Shown here one piece after another: positions 1-11,045 of a stretch of 64,000 nt of DNA (the first letter of the stretch is position 1; every line of letters begins with the position of its first letter). Source of the DNA: Enoplolaimus lenunculus. Lineage: Eukaryota > Nematoda > Enoplea > Enoplida > Thoracostomopsidae. The translations under genes and the position numbers were made by a program. Under the pieces are notes generated by a model that made no database searches, was not told the DNA's origin, and was given only the letters and a program-made list of their open reading frames with translations. The stretch covers positions 1-64,000 of the forward strand of contig JASANG010001116.1 in NCBI GenBank assembly GCA_030248215.1, given 5' to 3'.

Positions 1-1343
1 TCGCTTAAATTTTATATAATTGATACCAGCGTCGGATCGAAAAATTTCTGACGGAGTGCGGGATGATTAAAGTTATGAAACGAAATTTTTATCTTTTATG
101 CTATATATGCGCCAATTTTGTTTGGGGATTGTAAGATAGTGACCTTATCATTTGATCACAAACGTTATTTTGACGGAGCATGCGTCGACCTTCCGTCCTG
201 CCTCTGAATCGGCTAGTGACTAACACCACTGTCGGTATACGTCCACATAAAGTGTATGTAAAACAACTGTTGCAATGCCTGTGCGCATATACCGGTATAA
301 GAAGTTATTGCAATGACTGTGTGGCGTAGAGGTAGCAAGAGTTCGAGTGCAAGACGGCCGAGGTTCGATTCCCAGCGTGGTGATTAACTTCGGGCAAACC
401 TTCAAACAGGAGTCGTGCAGACCGTTAGTAATCACCATTTCGAGCTAAGTGAGCAATAAGCAAATGGCGAGTATTGAAATTCAACTCATTTTTTGATTAA
501 ACTCACTTCTGCAGCTCTGGCACTTCGCTTTTTTACAAATGGTGTTTGGCGATAGGCGCTACGCAATCTTGACCATACCACTGCAATGTCGATCATAACA
601 GAAACCATTATGTATTCTAAAACGCTGGTTGAAATGCATTTATATAGTAACATATATATGTGCAATTTTCGCACTGTCTTACTAGTAAATTGTCTTGTGG
701 CCGAAGATGCGAAACGGTACGTAACATCAAGAGTCGATAACGACAAGAGGGTGCTACTCTTTGGGCCACGCCTGCTACAAAATGTACCACCGGGTGTTGC
801 GTTTTTGGCCGACTCCCCTTGTTTAGAGGGGGGTCGCTATCACATGAATACCCCTCAATTAAACTATAACTGGAGCATGTTTGACGCCGTATGCATAAAG
901 CAACATGGTTCGTACCGGTTGTACCCCCTCTAAATTTAGGGTGTAAGGCAAGAACGCAACGCGTACCAGGTACATTCTTTCCTACGCAGAATGTACCCAG
1001 TTACATGCTCTTGTTAAATAGCGATTAACTACTCTTGTTGCACGCACGCCCGAGCCAAGGGGATGCCGGGGCCAGGAGAGGGAAGCTTGACCCCACTGGA
1101 AATAGTTTGGTTCCCATAGAGCATTTTGATCCTTACTTGTAAGTCAACGAAAACCCTTGTATGCCGTTCCTGAAAAATTTTTAGCCGCTAACAAGGTGAA
1201 CTGGCTACTGGTCTGGTTGAGCGGCTCTTGCGGCGAAACGAGACATGTATACGATCGTTTTAGCGGTTTTCACAAATTGTTTTCGTTTTGCTTTGCAATA
1301 TTGCTTTTTGCGTCAACTGCAGTTTTTAGCAATTACATTTAAG
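1..1343. other. No confident gene; possible SINE head and one hydrophobic open stretch
   Basis: I see no supportable exon here. A tRNA-like box pair lies at 318-382. At about 1270-1340 the plus strand encodes a hydrophobic stretch (FAILLFASTAVFSNYI) that resembles the membrane helix preceding the conserved part of SLC18 transporters. It runs into a stop right before the acceptor at 1342-1343 and has no usable GT donor in the right phase, so I did not join it to the transporter. The 5' exons of the transporter are expected here or left of the window. Confidence 0.4.
318..382 (+). repeat. tRNA-like Pol III promoter pair (SINE head candidate)
   Basis: TGGCGTAGAGG fits the tRNA A-box pattern and, about 40 bases on, GGTTCGATTCC is a perfect B box. 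The flanks do not fold into a proper acceptor stem and the anticodon arm is not convincing. It looks like the head of a tRNA-derived SINE rather than a functional tRNA gene. Confidence 0.35.
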
Positions 1344-4300
1344 GCATGGCTCTAATGGCTTCATGTTATGAAGATCAATGTGAACGAAGCCGAGCAATGG
1401 GTATTGCACTGAGCGGAATGGCGACCGGGGTTTTAAGTAAGGGCTCAATCGTCGGTGAAAAATATTTGGAAAACAATATATTCAGGGTTCAATTCAATCA
1501 ATGCATACAGTGCTATAACAGTACTATAAAGTATATTTCTAATTCTAAACGTAAGCGTAAGCTTAAGCCTAAGCCTACGTCAAAGCATAGGCGTAAGACG
1601 TTGTTTTCACCTAAACCTAAGATACACCAACCCTACGCAACAAAATTAGTAAAAAGCTTATTAAGCTTACTCCAATGCAGTCCGACAGAAAAATGTTCCG
1701 CCAATGATCTTTACAAGAACCTTCAATTACAATTGTAGAAGATCAACTTTGATTAGACTATCAGCAAAATATACAAAGTTTAGCCCTGCGCCAGGGCTGT
1801 AAATTTGGGTTATTACAATTTAGGCTTAAGCCTGTTATATGTGTAAATATATTTACAAAGGCCGCGGATACCACACTTGATTTACCTCAAATAGGGATAC
1901 TGACTATATTGAATTGTTGTCTAAAATTTACGCCAATGATTTGCACTTATACAAGACTCTACAATATGAATTTTTAGAAAAAGGGTTCTGCAGTGACATT
2001 GTGCCCTTAAACCATTAGGTTCCAGGTTACAACCTTAGGCGAAAAATACCGGAGCCGGGGCCGGAGGTTAAGGCGAAATAAGGTAGTAAAAATGATGGTT
2101 AATATCTAAATTTTAGCCAATATCTGCAATATGTGGTTAAGTTGTTTGGTTTTACGCTAATTTTCTGCGAAGTTTCGAAAATTCTTTCCTGAAAATTGTG
2201 ATAAAAATAAAACAACACGCGCTAAACAGATATGCAAAATTATTGCAAAATTTTACTAACGAAATTGCTGGAAACTCCGGCAAAAATTCTACCGGAGCCG
2301 GAGCCGGAGGCCGATTTTCTGCCGGAGCCAGAGCTGGAGGAAGACCTCCGGTTGTACCCTGTAGGTTCCTCCTTTTGTCTTTAAATAAGCCTATATTGTT
2401 TTTAGTTGGTTATCCGTTTGGGGGTCTGGTTTATCAATATTCTGACGCATCTACGGCGTTTACAATGCTATCAGTATTCATTACATGTTGCTGCGGTAAG
2501 CAATTATTTGAATTCAGTCGTAATTTTACTGAAACAACTGCTGGAACCAAATCGAATCCGATGATTATAACAAAAACTTTTTGGTTTAAATTTCATATAT
2601 TTTAATCGAATTTTTAGTTTGGTGGCCAATGTCAACAACAGGGCCGTAACAGTAGTATAAACATAATCGTAAGCCTAACCCTAAAACCTAAGCGTAAGCA
2701 TGAGCTTACACCATTGCCAACGCCTAAGCAAAAACGTTGTCTAATGCTTAAGCTATGAATATAATCAATTGCAGTCCCACAGAAAACACATTCCGCTCCT
2801 GATCTTTACATGGATCGGTTTGTTTTTCAGGGGTTGTTCTGGCCGAACTAAACAATAATTATTGGCATTTGAATAGGAATACAAATAGTTGTGGGTGAGC
2901 TGTTATATGGGTAAACTCAGACGGCCAAAACTTGGGTTAAATTTATAAGTGAAGCATTCAGCATTTTTACTAAATAAGTTCGAATCATTTTCAATTGCGA
3001 TAACTGCCGGCTGCTCTTTGGACGAATTTTAACTCTTCAGAGAATGAAATTGGTGACAAAGGTTTTCGTTTTGTATTTATACTTGCGTTTAAGCTTGCCA
3101 AATGCTACTACTGAAACTAAGCGATGTACAGTATGTAAGTTTTACAATATGATCAGACCTGCCAAGTAAAAAACTTGAACTTAAATTATAGCTTAACCAA
3201 ACTTGAATATAGTAACTTTTATGCTGTTCAGAAACTATGTAGTTTTTAAAATTCATTAAGTTTAGATTGAACAAAAAATATGACAGATTTCAAGTGAATT
3301 TAAGCGTAACTTACCAGTTGGTCTAGTTAATCTAAAAAGTTATTTAAATACTGCTAGATTAGCTTAATCTTAAATCAAGTTAAGTTTAAGCTTTTAGTGA
3401 GTGGAAAACTGATATTCACTGATCGTTTCATTGATTCGAGTTCAAATAGCAACTGCCACCAATTAGCAATAGATTTTGAAGCTAATAAGTTGCCTCAACT
3501 GAGAGTTCAAAATTTATAACACTTGTGAGGCCAAAACTTTTATCTTGAAGTAGAGTTTAATGGGTACACTGTAAAAATTGGGGAGTCAAATGGACTCTTT
3601 CGGAAATCGGCATTTCCTGACTACGAGTCAAGTTTTACTTCGCCAGAGTCAAACTGGACTCACTGAGCGATTCAGTGAGTCGAATTTGGCTCTGGTGGAG
3701 TCGAATTTGACTCAGTTTGTGTAGTCAGGAAAAGCCTATTTCCGAGAGAGTCAATTTGACTGCCCATTTTTTACAGTGTACGAAATTTGATAATATGATT
3801 AAAGCGTAGATATTACAGCATCAATGATTAACAAAAGGTTTTAGGAATAGGTTAAAGTGTTAAAAACGCTGATATATTTACAAGCTTACAATACCCTGTC
3901 AAAAGCCTAAAAGCGGAAATTCTCCCAATCATGTTTTGTTGAACTATACATTATTCGTCTATACCTGCTACACTGTAAGAAATGCTGAGTTAAAAAATTG
4001 ACTCTCTCCGAAATAGGCTTTTCTTGACTACACGACCTGTGTCTAAATTCAACTCCACCAGAGTCAAATTGAGTCGAACTTGTCTCTGGCGGAGTCATAT
4101 TTTGACTCAGTTTGTGTAGTCAGGAAAAGCCCATTTCGGAGACAGTCAATTTGACTCACCATTTTTTGCAGTGTAGTCTGGTCATAAATTTCCACTAAAA
4201 TCGATTAAGTATTTAAAGCCAGTTCAATTTAAGCTTCATTTTCTACAAGAGTTATATACTGGTATGAATTTTCGCAGCTGTGCTTAAAGTTATAGATATT

Positions 4301-7300
4301 CTGTAGCTTAGAGATTTCAATACCTTTGGATTATCAAATGTATTTAATACTTTTTTTAGAAAAACGCTTTACGAGAAAATGACTCTTATTTGAACTTGCT
4401 TAAGGATTCGTTTATTCAAATGGTTACAGGTAAAATTACGTTGCTTCATTATATGTCGCAGTCCAAGTCATAATTTAGCCAAATTCGGAACTGGGTTAGT
4501 CAAAGCGAAATTACGACTTTGGCTGACCCAAGGCGGAGTTATGTCTGATAAAAGATAAACGTTTTCTGATTGGTTCATTGATAGTCGAAATGCAGCTGGA
4601 TTTCACTTTGCTTAGTAAATCAAAGTGTTTGATAGCTTACTGGTAACGTTTACTTAACCAATCCGAAGAGTATTTGCATCATGTAACCGTATTTCAGTAT
4701 GGGATTAAGCTAGTAACCAATCGCAAAGCGTGCACTCATATCAAAGAAAGGATTACGCCGTGGGACTAGCTTAAGTCGTCATTCCGTTCTGGACTTGCCG
4801 AATTCGAAATTCGTTGAATTACGGCTTGGGCTACGAAATATATACACTGTATAAATTTCAGTGAATTGATACTAACTCAGAATGAGTTGGATTACTCAGT
4901 CTGAGTTAGGACTATCAGTACTCAGAGTTTTTAGTTGATTCAATTCATTCTGAGTTAACTAATCAACTCACACAGAGTCAACTGAACTCAGAGTGAGAAT
5001 CAACTCAACTCAGAGTGAGATAATGTTTACTGATATTTAATTCAGAAATAACCAACTCGCTTGCTGAATTGATTAATCAACTCATTGAAATTTACAGTGC
5101 ATCTCCAATTGCTTCCTAAATTCAAAATAACTTGGATTCAAGAGTACCCTTCTAGAAAGGAAAATAGGGATATGATAGATGCAATTAAATGGCAAACAAC
5201 TTTATTTTTTAGTACCAAAACGTGCGACATCATTAACGTTATAAATGTCAGTGTAAACAGTTAAACTTCTATAAACAGCGGTTTTATAGTACAGAAATTC
5301 TGTGTTTTCACGAATTTGGAAACAAAGTCACCATAGGGTGAAGGTACGGTATATAAACCAACTCGGAAGTTAAACGAAAAGGGGCCTATTGTATAGATTC
5401 GAACGCGTTCCTTTATCAAAGGTACTGCAGCCGTAAAAATGACACCTTTGAGTTCAGCTTTTGGAGATTCCTAAAATAGCCCATTGTTCATCATATTCCA
5501 AAAGCATCCGTATTCTGATCTTTTGCCGAATACCTTATGTTGATAAGAAAACTGATTTTGAATGAATTACAATTCTACTGGACAAAGAGAAAACAGTACT
5601 TCGTGGAGTATAATGACAGAAAATTTAAGTCAACAGTTACGACCAATGTACAGAACAAAGCCCTTACTGCAGTATAAGCATATTTGTAAGCCAAACCTAA
5701 ACAATGAATAAGCTTATGAATAAGCCCAAGCTTAAGCTTCAGCCTAAGGAAAATATAGTCTAAAGCTTAAGCTCACTCTATCTCAGTCAGCAGAAAAACG
5801 TTCCGTCCATGATCTTTATATACGTGCAGAAGTTAGTAAACTTCAACATAACGACTTTCAGGATGCATCGGTGTATCCACAACAGCCATTGCGTTGCTTG
5901 AGCCATGTGAACCCATTTGGCTGGAAAGTACAATCAAACCAAATATTTGGCAAATTGGTCAGCAAATTTTGATTACTTTTATAACTCAATAATGTGATTG
6001 TTGCTTAGAATTTAAAATTTTATTGTGTACTGAACACTGCATAAGCACAAATTTCAACTATGCTTACAAAGAGGATCGTTGTGAGCGACTTCGAGCAAGT
6101 TCGTTGTACACTGTAAATTTCAGTAAGTTGATTTAAACTCAGAATGAGTTGAATCCACTAGGAGATCTGAGCCCTGAATTAGGTCCTTCAGAACTCACAA
6201 TTCTGAATTGATCGAACTCGTTTTGAATCAATAAATTAACTAACGCAGAACTAAATCAGCTCAGTGTGTGTTAATGTTCGCTGATTTTTAATTCAGTAAC
6301 AGGCAAAAATATCCAATTCTATCTCAGAGTTGATTAATCAACTCATCGGAATTTGCAGTGTATGAGTTGCGAAACACACGCTACTGACTGTGGCGTGTTA
6401 AAAATTCGGTGCTGCGTAAGGATTAAAAACAGTAATATTAATGTTGACAACTTAAGCAGTATTTTTTTACATTAATGTTTAAAAATTAGCAAGTATTTTA
6501 CATTAACGCTTATAACGGAGTCGAATTTGACACAGTTTGCGCAGTCCGCAAAAACCTGTTTCGGAAAGAGTCAATTTGACTCACCATTTTTGCAACGTGT
6601 TTACAATTTGAGCGGTATCTTTCATTGATGATTACTAATTTAGTACCAAGTTCAGTTGTAGGTATTATTTTAGGTTTTGCATTCATTCCGGATAGCATTG
6701 GATATTTACTAGGAACCAGTGTGTTGAGCAGATATACGGCACAGATGAATAGGTAACTTCAAACTCGGTTCTAATAACTGCAAATACTTGCACTCATTTT
6801 GTTAAATATTGGACGCCTAAAAACTGTGATTAAATGTGTTCAGTTCTTGATTTAAATCTGTTCAAAATAAGATTTACTACGGTCCAGTTATAATGAAAGC
6901 CAAATTTCACTGGTTTGAACTGGTCTGGTGATCAAGTTAAATTGGATGGTCAGTGTTACTTTTAGGGGCGTAACACAGTAGATTAAATGTATTTCTAAGC
7001 CTAAAGCTAAGCTCTAGTGTTGCAAATGTGTTCCTAAGCCTAAGCCTAAGCATTGCAAAACTGTTCCAAAGCCTAAGCCTAAGCATTGCAAACGTGTTCT
7101 TAAGCCTAAGTCTATATCTAAGTCTAAACAAAAAATGTGAAGTAGAATCTAAACGTACTCTTTTACAGACCCACCAGAAACCTGAATGCCCCTAAAAGTA
7201 ACATGGGCCAATTGGATTATAACAAACCGACATGTTTCCTCATTAAAGGTGTATTTTTTTGTGTCACGCACATTACCCAGTAGTCCTAAAATGCAATGTT

Positions 7301-10300
7301 TCGCAGTTCAGAGTTATAGATACGCTAATATATTATTTGGAGTCAAAACATCCTGCATCCGCCAATAAATTACAAATGTCCTACACCCGAAGTTTTGGAA
7401 AAATATTCGCGAGAAATTAATAAAAAATTAGCAATTTTTAAACACTATATACGTACATAACAGTATTTTAAAATGCAAAACGTTTACGTATCGCGTTATA
7501 TTTTAGATTTAAATGTGTTGCAGCATCGCTAGGAACAATTGGAGTTTCGCTAACCATAGTAAGATTTTTAACACCTAATTAGCCTGTGGCATATTTTAGT
7601 AAAGAACGAGGATATCTGCAGGAAGTGAAACCATAAGGGTCAGCGCATATAAGCATATTCCTAAGCAGAAGCCTAAACTGAAACCTAAGTCTAAATGCAA
7701 AGATAAGACCATACCTAAGCCTAAGTCTATGCCTAAGCAAAAAATAGCCAAAAGCTTAGGCTTACTCTATTGCGGTCTTGCGACCGATAAACGGTCAGCC
7801 CTCGATTTTTATGGGGCCAAATATCTGAAGGATTCATGCTACTATTAAAATATAACTACTACACTGTATGTTATTAATTAATTTGGCTGGTTAACAGCTA
7901 AATCCTCGGTATCTCTTGACTGGACGGCCGTTTTACGCAATTAGCATTCTGCATAACCTGAAACTGTTAAAGCAAATATAATATCGTTCAGTCAGCAATA
8001 GGTTTTCAAACAAGCGAACTGTATACAAGGGTTTGTAGGAGCGTTAACCATTGTTTTCATAAAATTTGAACCGACAACATCGAAATTACCATTACATTTT
8101 AGTACTGGACTATAAACGTTGAATGCAATATCTACACAAACGTTGTACAAAAATACTATAAAAATTAAAGTTTCAGATTCCTTACGTAAAAGCAATGTGG
8201 CATTTGATATTTCCGCATTTCGGAATTGGTTTAGGTGTTGGTAAGCGATGGATTTTCAATTGTTTTCAAAATCTACAAAATTCTGCTATATTTCGCTTGA
8301 ATCTACAATTCGTCGCGCGACAAGTTGTTGCCCAAAAATGCTGTAAAGACTGCATAAAGCATAATCGTAAGCGTAATCCGGAGCTAATTTCAAAAGTAAA
8401 ACAATGGCATTCAAATAACGCGATCCAGGCCTAAGCCAGCGAACAAAAATCAACAACCAAACCGTTTTGTTTAGATTTTGCACTAAAATTGTGTTTGGCT
8501 TCTCGCTCGCTTCATTTTGCAATAGTTTTTTTCTCACTGTTATTGATGTTTTTAGCAGCGATCGACGTTTGTTTGATGCCACTTCTTGCTGATTACGTTG
8601 ATCAAGCGGAACAAGGAAACTATGGAATCGTGTATGCACTGATACAGACAACCGTATGCACCAGTTACTTTCTTGGTAAATTTTCCTATTCACAAAGTGT
8701 TCAACTCTACCGAGACAAATTGGACAAGCTATAATGAAATACTTATAAAAAGTTAAATTTATAGCTTAATACAACTTGAATATGAGTTTAAGTAAAACTT
8801 AAATGGCTGAACGGACTAACTAAACTAGAATTTTAAGTTGTACTTAATCTAGCGTGTTTTCAAGTTTAGGGCAAGTCTAATAGCTAAACTTATTTTCGGT
8901 TTAAAGTATAAGGAACTGCTGCTCAGGAACTATGCAGTTTTTAGAATTCATTACGTTTTAATAGCTTAAACGTTAAATTGTGTAAGATTTCAAAATGTAT
9001 AGAACAGTAACAGTAGTAAAAGCATATTCCCATGCCTTAGCATAATCGTAAGCCTAAGTTTAAGCCTAATCGTAAGAATAAGGTTATACTTAAGCCTAAG
9101 CCTAAGCAGGAAATTAGCATAAAGCTTAAGCTTACTTTATTGTAGTCCCGTTGGAAAATTTAACGTTTATTCAATATTCTAGGACCACTGTTCGGAGGCT
9201 GGTTAATGGATGTGATTGGATTTCGTTGGTATGTTTGATTTGTTTTCTTGAAGTATGAAAACTATTTGAAAATCGGAACTTTGAAAAAATATTTACAATG
9301 TCTCTAAAGGTATAGTATATATGAGTACTACGCAATTTTATCTTGAGTGGTTCGGCCAATGTAAAGAACAGGTGCGAAACAGTATTATAAGCATATTGCT
9401 AAACCTAAGTCTAAACCTAACTCTAAGCATATTAATGAGCATATTCCTATCCTAAGCGTAAGCCTAAGCCAAGCAAAAAATTCGTCTAAAAAGCTTACTC
9501 TATTGCAGTCCCGCTGAAAAACGTTCAACCCCCGAATCTTTACACGGGCCAGTGGTTCGCACCACGACTGTACGAGGCAATACCATTTGCTCTATTCATA
9601 ATCAGTGAAAACCACAACCAGTTTGTGGGTTGTCTTGTGGCTAATGACCAGAAAAGCTGACGGTAGAATGATAGCTTTAAACCGTGAACAGTTTTTGCTT
9701 TTTTCAAGATTTCAGGGTTTTACATACGTTGTCTGTGACAAATATTTTGTTCGCATTTTATGCCCAATATGAATCGCAACAGTTTTCGTCGTTTACAGAG
9801 TATAAAGTAAAGTTAATAACGTTTTCGTTTTGAAAATATGTAATTTGCTTTACTCAAATGCTATTAATATGACTAAATGTGTAACGATTGGATGTCCTAA
9901 ATTTCTAGCTATGTAGTTAAGTACCATTTTTACTATCAACAATTCGGTCCATGTACAGAACAAGGTTGGAACGGTTTCCGGCGGGACTGCAATAGAGTAT
10001 AAGCTTAAGCTTTAGACTATTTTTTGCTTAGGCTTAGGTTTACGCTTAGGCTTAGGTGTAGGCTCATTCTTACGCTTAGGTTTAGGTTTAGACTAAGGCT
10101 TGGCTTAGGAATTTGCTTATTCTACTACTGTTCCGGCCCTGTTTTATACATTGGCCAACAATTCTATATTGTGGATTTGTTTATCTGTTAGAATACTTTG
10201 CAACGGCAATATTATAATGGTTTCCGTTGGGCGGATACGATTCTGCGCGGTCACGATGCTGTTATTGAATGGGTGTCGTGGTAGTTTTAGCGAAATTCAC

Positions 10301-10508
10301 TTAGTCTAAAACAACAAAATGAGTCAAATCTAAAATTTAGTTTATAATAATTTTTCATTGTCGTGTCAGTTTTAGCGAAATTCACTTAGTCTAAAACAAC
10401 AAAATGAGTCAAATCTAAAATTTAGTTTATAATAATTTTTCATTGTTTTAGCGAATGTTACCCGAAGAATACGACGGTGATGAAGAAAACACTGCGTTGA
10501 AAGATTAA
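1344..10508 (+). CDS. SLC18-type vesicular amine/acetylcholine transporter (MFS), 5' end not found
   Basis: Proton-coupled vesicular transporter of the SLC18 (VMAT/VAChT) branch of the major facilitator superfamily, expected to load neurotransmitter into vesicles. Exons placed by splice site and phase: 1344-1436, 2406-2495, 4360-4429, 5862-5957, 6674-6752, 7507-7558, 8177-8240, 8556-8675, 9183-9228, 9716-9806, 10452-10508. In order they encode the family's landmarks: MGIALSGMATGVL after helix 4; GYPFGGLVYQYSDA; IALLEPCEPIWL (compare AMLEPALPIWM); FAFIPDSIGYLLGTSV; FPHFGIGLGV; IDVCLMPLLADYVD with its conserved Asp; GNYGIVYALIQTTVCTSYFLG; PLFGGWLMDVIGF; and a short acidic tail EEYDGDEENTALKD. 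Exons 2 and 3 do not join in phase (phase 1 then phase 0), so one small exon is missing. Reading on past 2495 gives GKQLFEFSRNFTETTAG, which looks family-like but has no donor in phase. Which transmitter is carried cannot be said; other MFS relatives remain possible. Confidence 0.75.
1500..1720 (+). repeat. TTAGGC-core element, sense, transporter intron
   Basis: Carries degenerate CCTAAG/CGTAAGC repeats, then AAGCTTACTCCAATGCAG and the shared right end ATGATCTTTACA. It lies in the intron between exons 1344-1436 and 2406-2495, in the transcript's orientation. The left edge is approximate. Confidence 0.6.
2024..2361. mobile_element. hAT-like MITE, CCGGAG-rich ends, 8-bp TSD
   Basis: The right end CCGGTTGTACCCTG matches the family terminus. 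The 8 bases TAGGTTCC occur immediately on both sides (2016-2023 and 2362-2369), a perfect 8-bp target duplication typical of hAT elements. The interior is rich in GGAGCCGGAG-type repeats and lacks coding capacity. It ends 44 bases before a transporter exon. Confidence 0.65.
2623..2816 (+). repeat. TTAGGC-core element, sense, transporter intron
   Basis: Starts GGCCAATGT, carries CGTAAGCCTAACCC-type repeats, CAATTGCAGTCCC and the right end TGATCTTTACATGG. Non-coding. Confidence 0.65.
3565..3780. mobile_element. TA-flanked MITE (CACTGTAAAAA ends, GAGTC-rich)
   Basis: TA-CACTGTAAAAA at the left and TTTTTTACAGTG-TA at the right. The two arms are inverted copies of each other (GTAGTCAGGAAAAGCC against its complement), so single strands could fold into one long hairpin. 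Length and TA flanks suggest a Tc1/mariner-type non-autonomous element. Confidence 0.7.
3969..4175. mobile_element. TA-flanked MITE, second copy of the GAGTC-rich family
   Basis: Same family as 3565-3780: CACTGTAAGAAATG at the left, CATTTTTTGCAGTG at the right, inverted arms sharing CTCCGAAATAGGCTTTTC. Lies in the same transporter intron only about 190 bases away. Confidence 0.7.
4843..5100. mobile_element. TA-flanked MITE, ACTCAGAGTGAG family
   Basis: Ends TACACTGTA and TTTACAGTG. The interior is built of inverted copies of AACTCAGAGTGAG/GATTAATCAACTCA. A different interior from the GAGTC family, but almost the same outer 10 bases. Confidence 0.65.
5641..5825 (+). repeat. TTAGGC-core element, sense, transporter intron
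   Basis: Left end ACCAATGTACAGAACAA, degenerate CTTAAGC repeats, then TTCCGTCCATGATCTTTATA. It ends about 36 bases before the transporter exon at 5862. Confidence 0.55.
5958..6673. repeat. Transporter intron with two TA-flanked MITE copies
   Basis: 6107-6362 is a full ACTCAG-family MITE (TACACTGTAAATTT to TTTGCAGTGTA). 6516-6600 is the right half of a GAGTC-family copy, ending CACCATTTTTGCAACGTG. Nothing else is recognisable. Confidence 0.6.
6953..7206 (+). repeat. TTAGGC-core element with TTACTTTTAGGGGC ends
   Basis: Left TGTTACTTTTAGGGGCGT and right GCCCCTAAAAGTAACA are perfect inverted repeats of about 15 bases. The core is CCTAAGCCTAAGCATTGCAAA repeated about three times. Different ends from the GGCCAATGT elements but the same kind of core and the same orientation in the gene. 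A half copy lies at 51670-51785. Confidence 0.65.
7630..7820 (+). repeat. TTAGGC-core element, sense, transporter intron
   Basis: GCATATTCCTAAGCAGAAGCCTAAAC..., then GGCTTACTCTATTGCGGTC and a degraded right end CTCGATTTTTATGGGGCCA. Intron 7559-8176. Confidence 0.55.
8997..9165 (+). repeat. TTAGGC-core element, sense, transporter intron
   Basis: CATAATCGTAAGCCTAAG and related repeats, followed by GCTTACTTTATTGTAGTCCC. The right end is lost. It ends within about 20 bases of the splice acceptor at 9181-9182. Confidence 0.5.
9354..9550 (+). mobile_element. TTAGGC-core element with perfect 8-bp TSD
   Basis: Starts GGCCAATGTAAAGAACAGG and ends ATCTTTACACGGGCC. AGTGGTTC stands directly before (9346-9353) and directly after (9551-9558). 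The 8-bp duplication and inverted ends show it moved as a hAT-like DNA element. Sense orientation, intron 9229-9715; GCTTACTCTATTGCAG near the right end resembles a 3' splice site. Confidence 0.75.
9948..10158 (-). repeat. TTAGGC-core element, antisense, last transporter intron
   Basis: The same family in reverse: GTCCATGTACAGAACAAGG, AACGGTTTCC, GACTGCAATAGAGTATAAGC, then TTAGGCTTAGG-type repeats, ending CCTGTTTTATACATTGGCC. The only copy in this gene that opposes transcription. Confidence 0.65.
10276..10450. repeat. 85-bp tandem duplication carrying the last splice acceptor
   Basis: Two near-identical copies with a period of 85 bases; TTTTAGCGAA recurs at 10286, 10371 and 10447. The third occurrence is the acceptor and first bases of the terminal transporter exon, so the duplicated block includes a copy of that acceptor. 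Confidence 0.8.
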
Positions 10509-11045
10509 TGAATACTGAAAATAACTTAAAATATTAAAATCAAGCGCCGGGTAAATCTTGTTACATATATACAACCGGCTGAGCTTCTGCGTGTACACTG
10601 TAAATTCCAATGAGGTGATTAATCAATTCAGCTAGTGAGTTGGTTATTTCTGAATTAATATCAGTAAACGTAAACTCACTCCGAGTTGAGTTGATTCTTA
10701 CTCTGAGTTAAGTTAACTTTGGGTGAGTTGGTTAATTAACTCAAACTGAATTGAATCAGCTGAAAATTCTGAGTTCTGATAGTCCTAACTCAGATTCGTT
10801 CCCGATAAAAATCGGTATCCATTTCCGTCTCCGGTAAAGAAATGACGAAAATTCTGTTATTTTTAAATTCAAAGTTTTAATTATCACGAATATATCGGGC
10901 AGTTTTTTTGTTACAGATATACTGCAATTGTTCGAAATGAAATAAAAATTTTGAAATTTATTGAAATCGTAAAAATTTTGACGTATCATTTACCAGGTTT
11001 AAAATTTTTAAGACCAGTGAAAATATGCACGTACTATGCATCAGC

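Noticed and set aside
318-382. Functional tRNA gene
   Set aside because: Boxes fit but no acceptor stem or anticodon arm could be folded. The same applies to the tRNA-like boxes at 15080-15215, 35420-35510 and 51255-51610.
586-933. 115-codon plus-strand frame
   Set aside because: No recognisable domain, unusual composition and no splice context; likely chance.
1157-1342. Helix 4 exon of the transporter
   Set aside because: Hydrophobic pattern fits, but a stop and the wrong phase separate it from the next exon; evidence too thin.
1540-1640. Interstitial telomere or chromosome end
   Set aside because: TTAGGC-like units are degenerate, short and bounded by transposon ends in most copies.
2819-2895. 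Missing transporter exon after TTTTTCAG
   Set aside because: Opens as VVLAELNNNYWHLN but neither phase nor sequence fits the family at that place.
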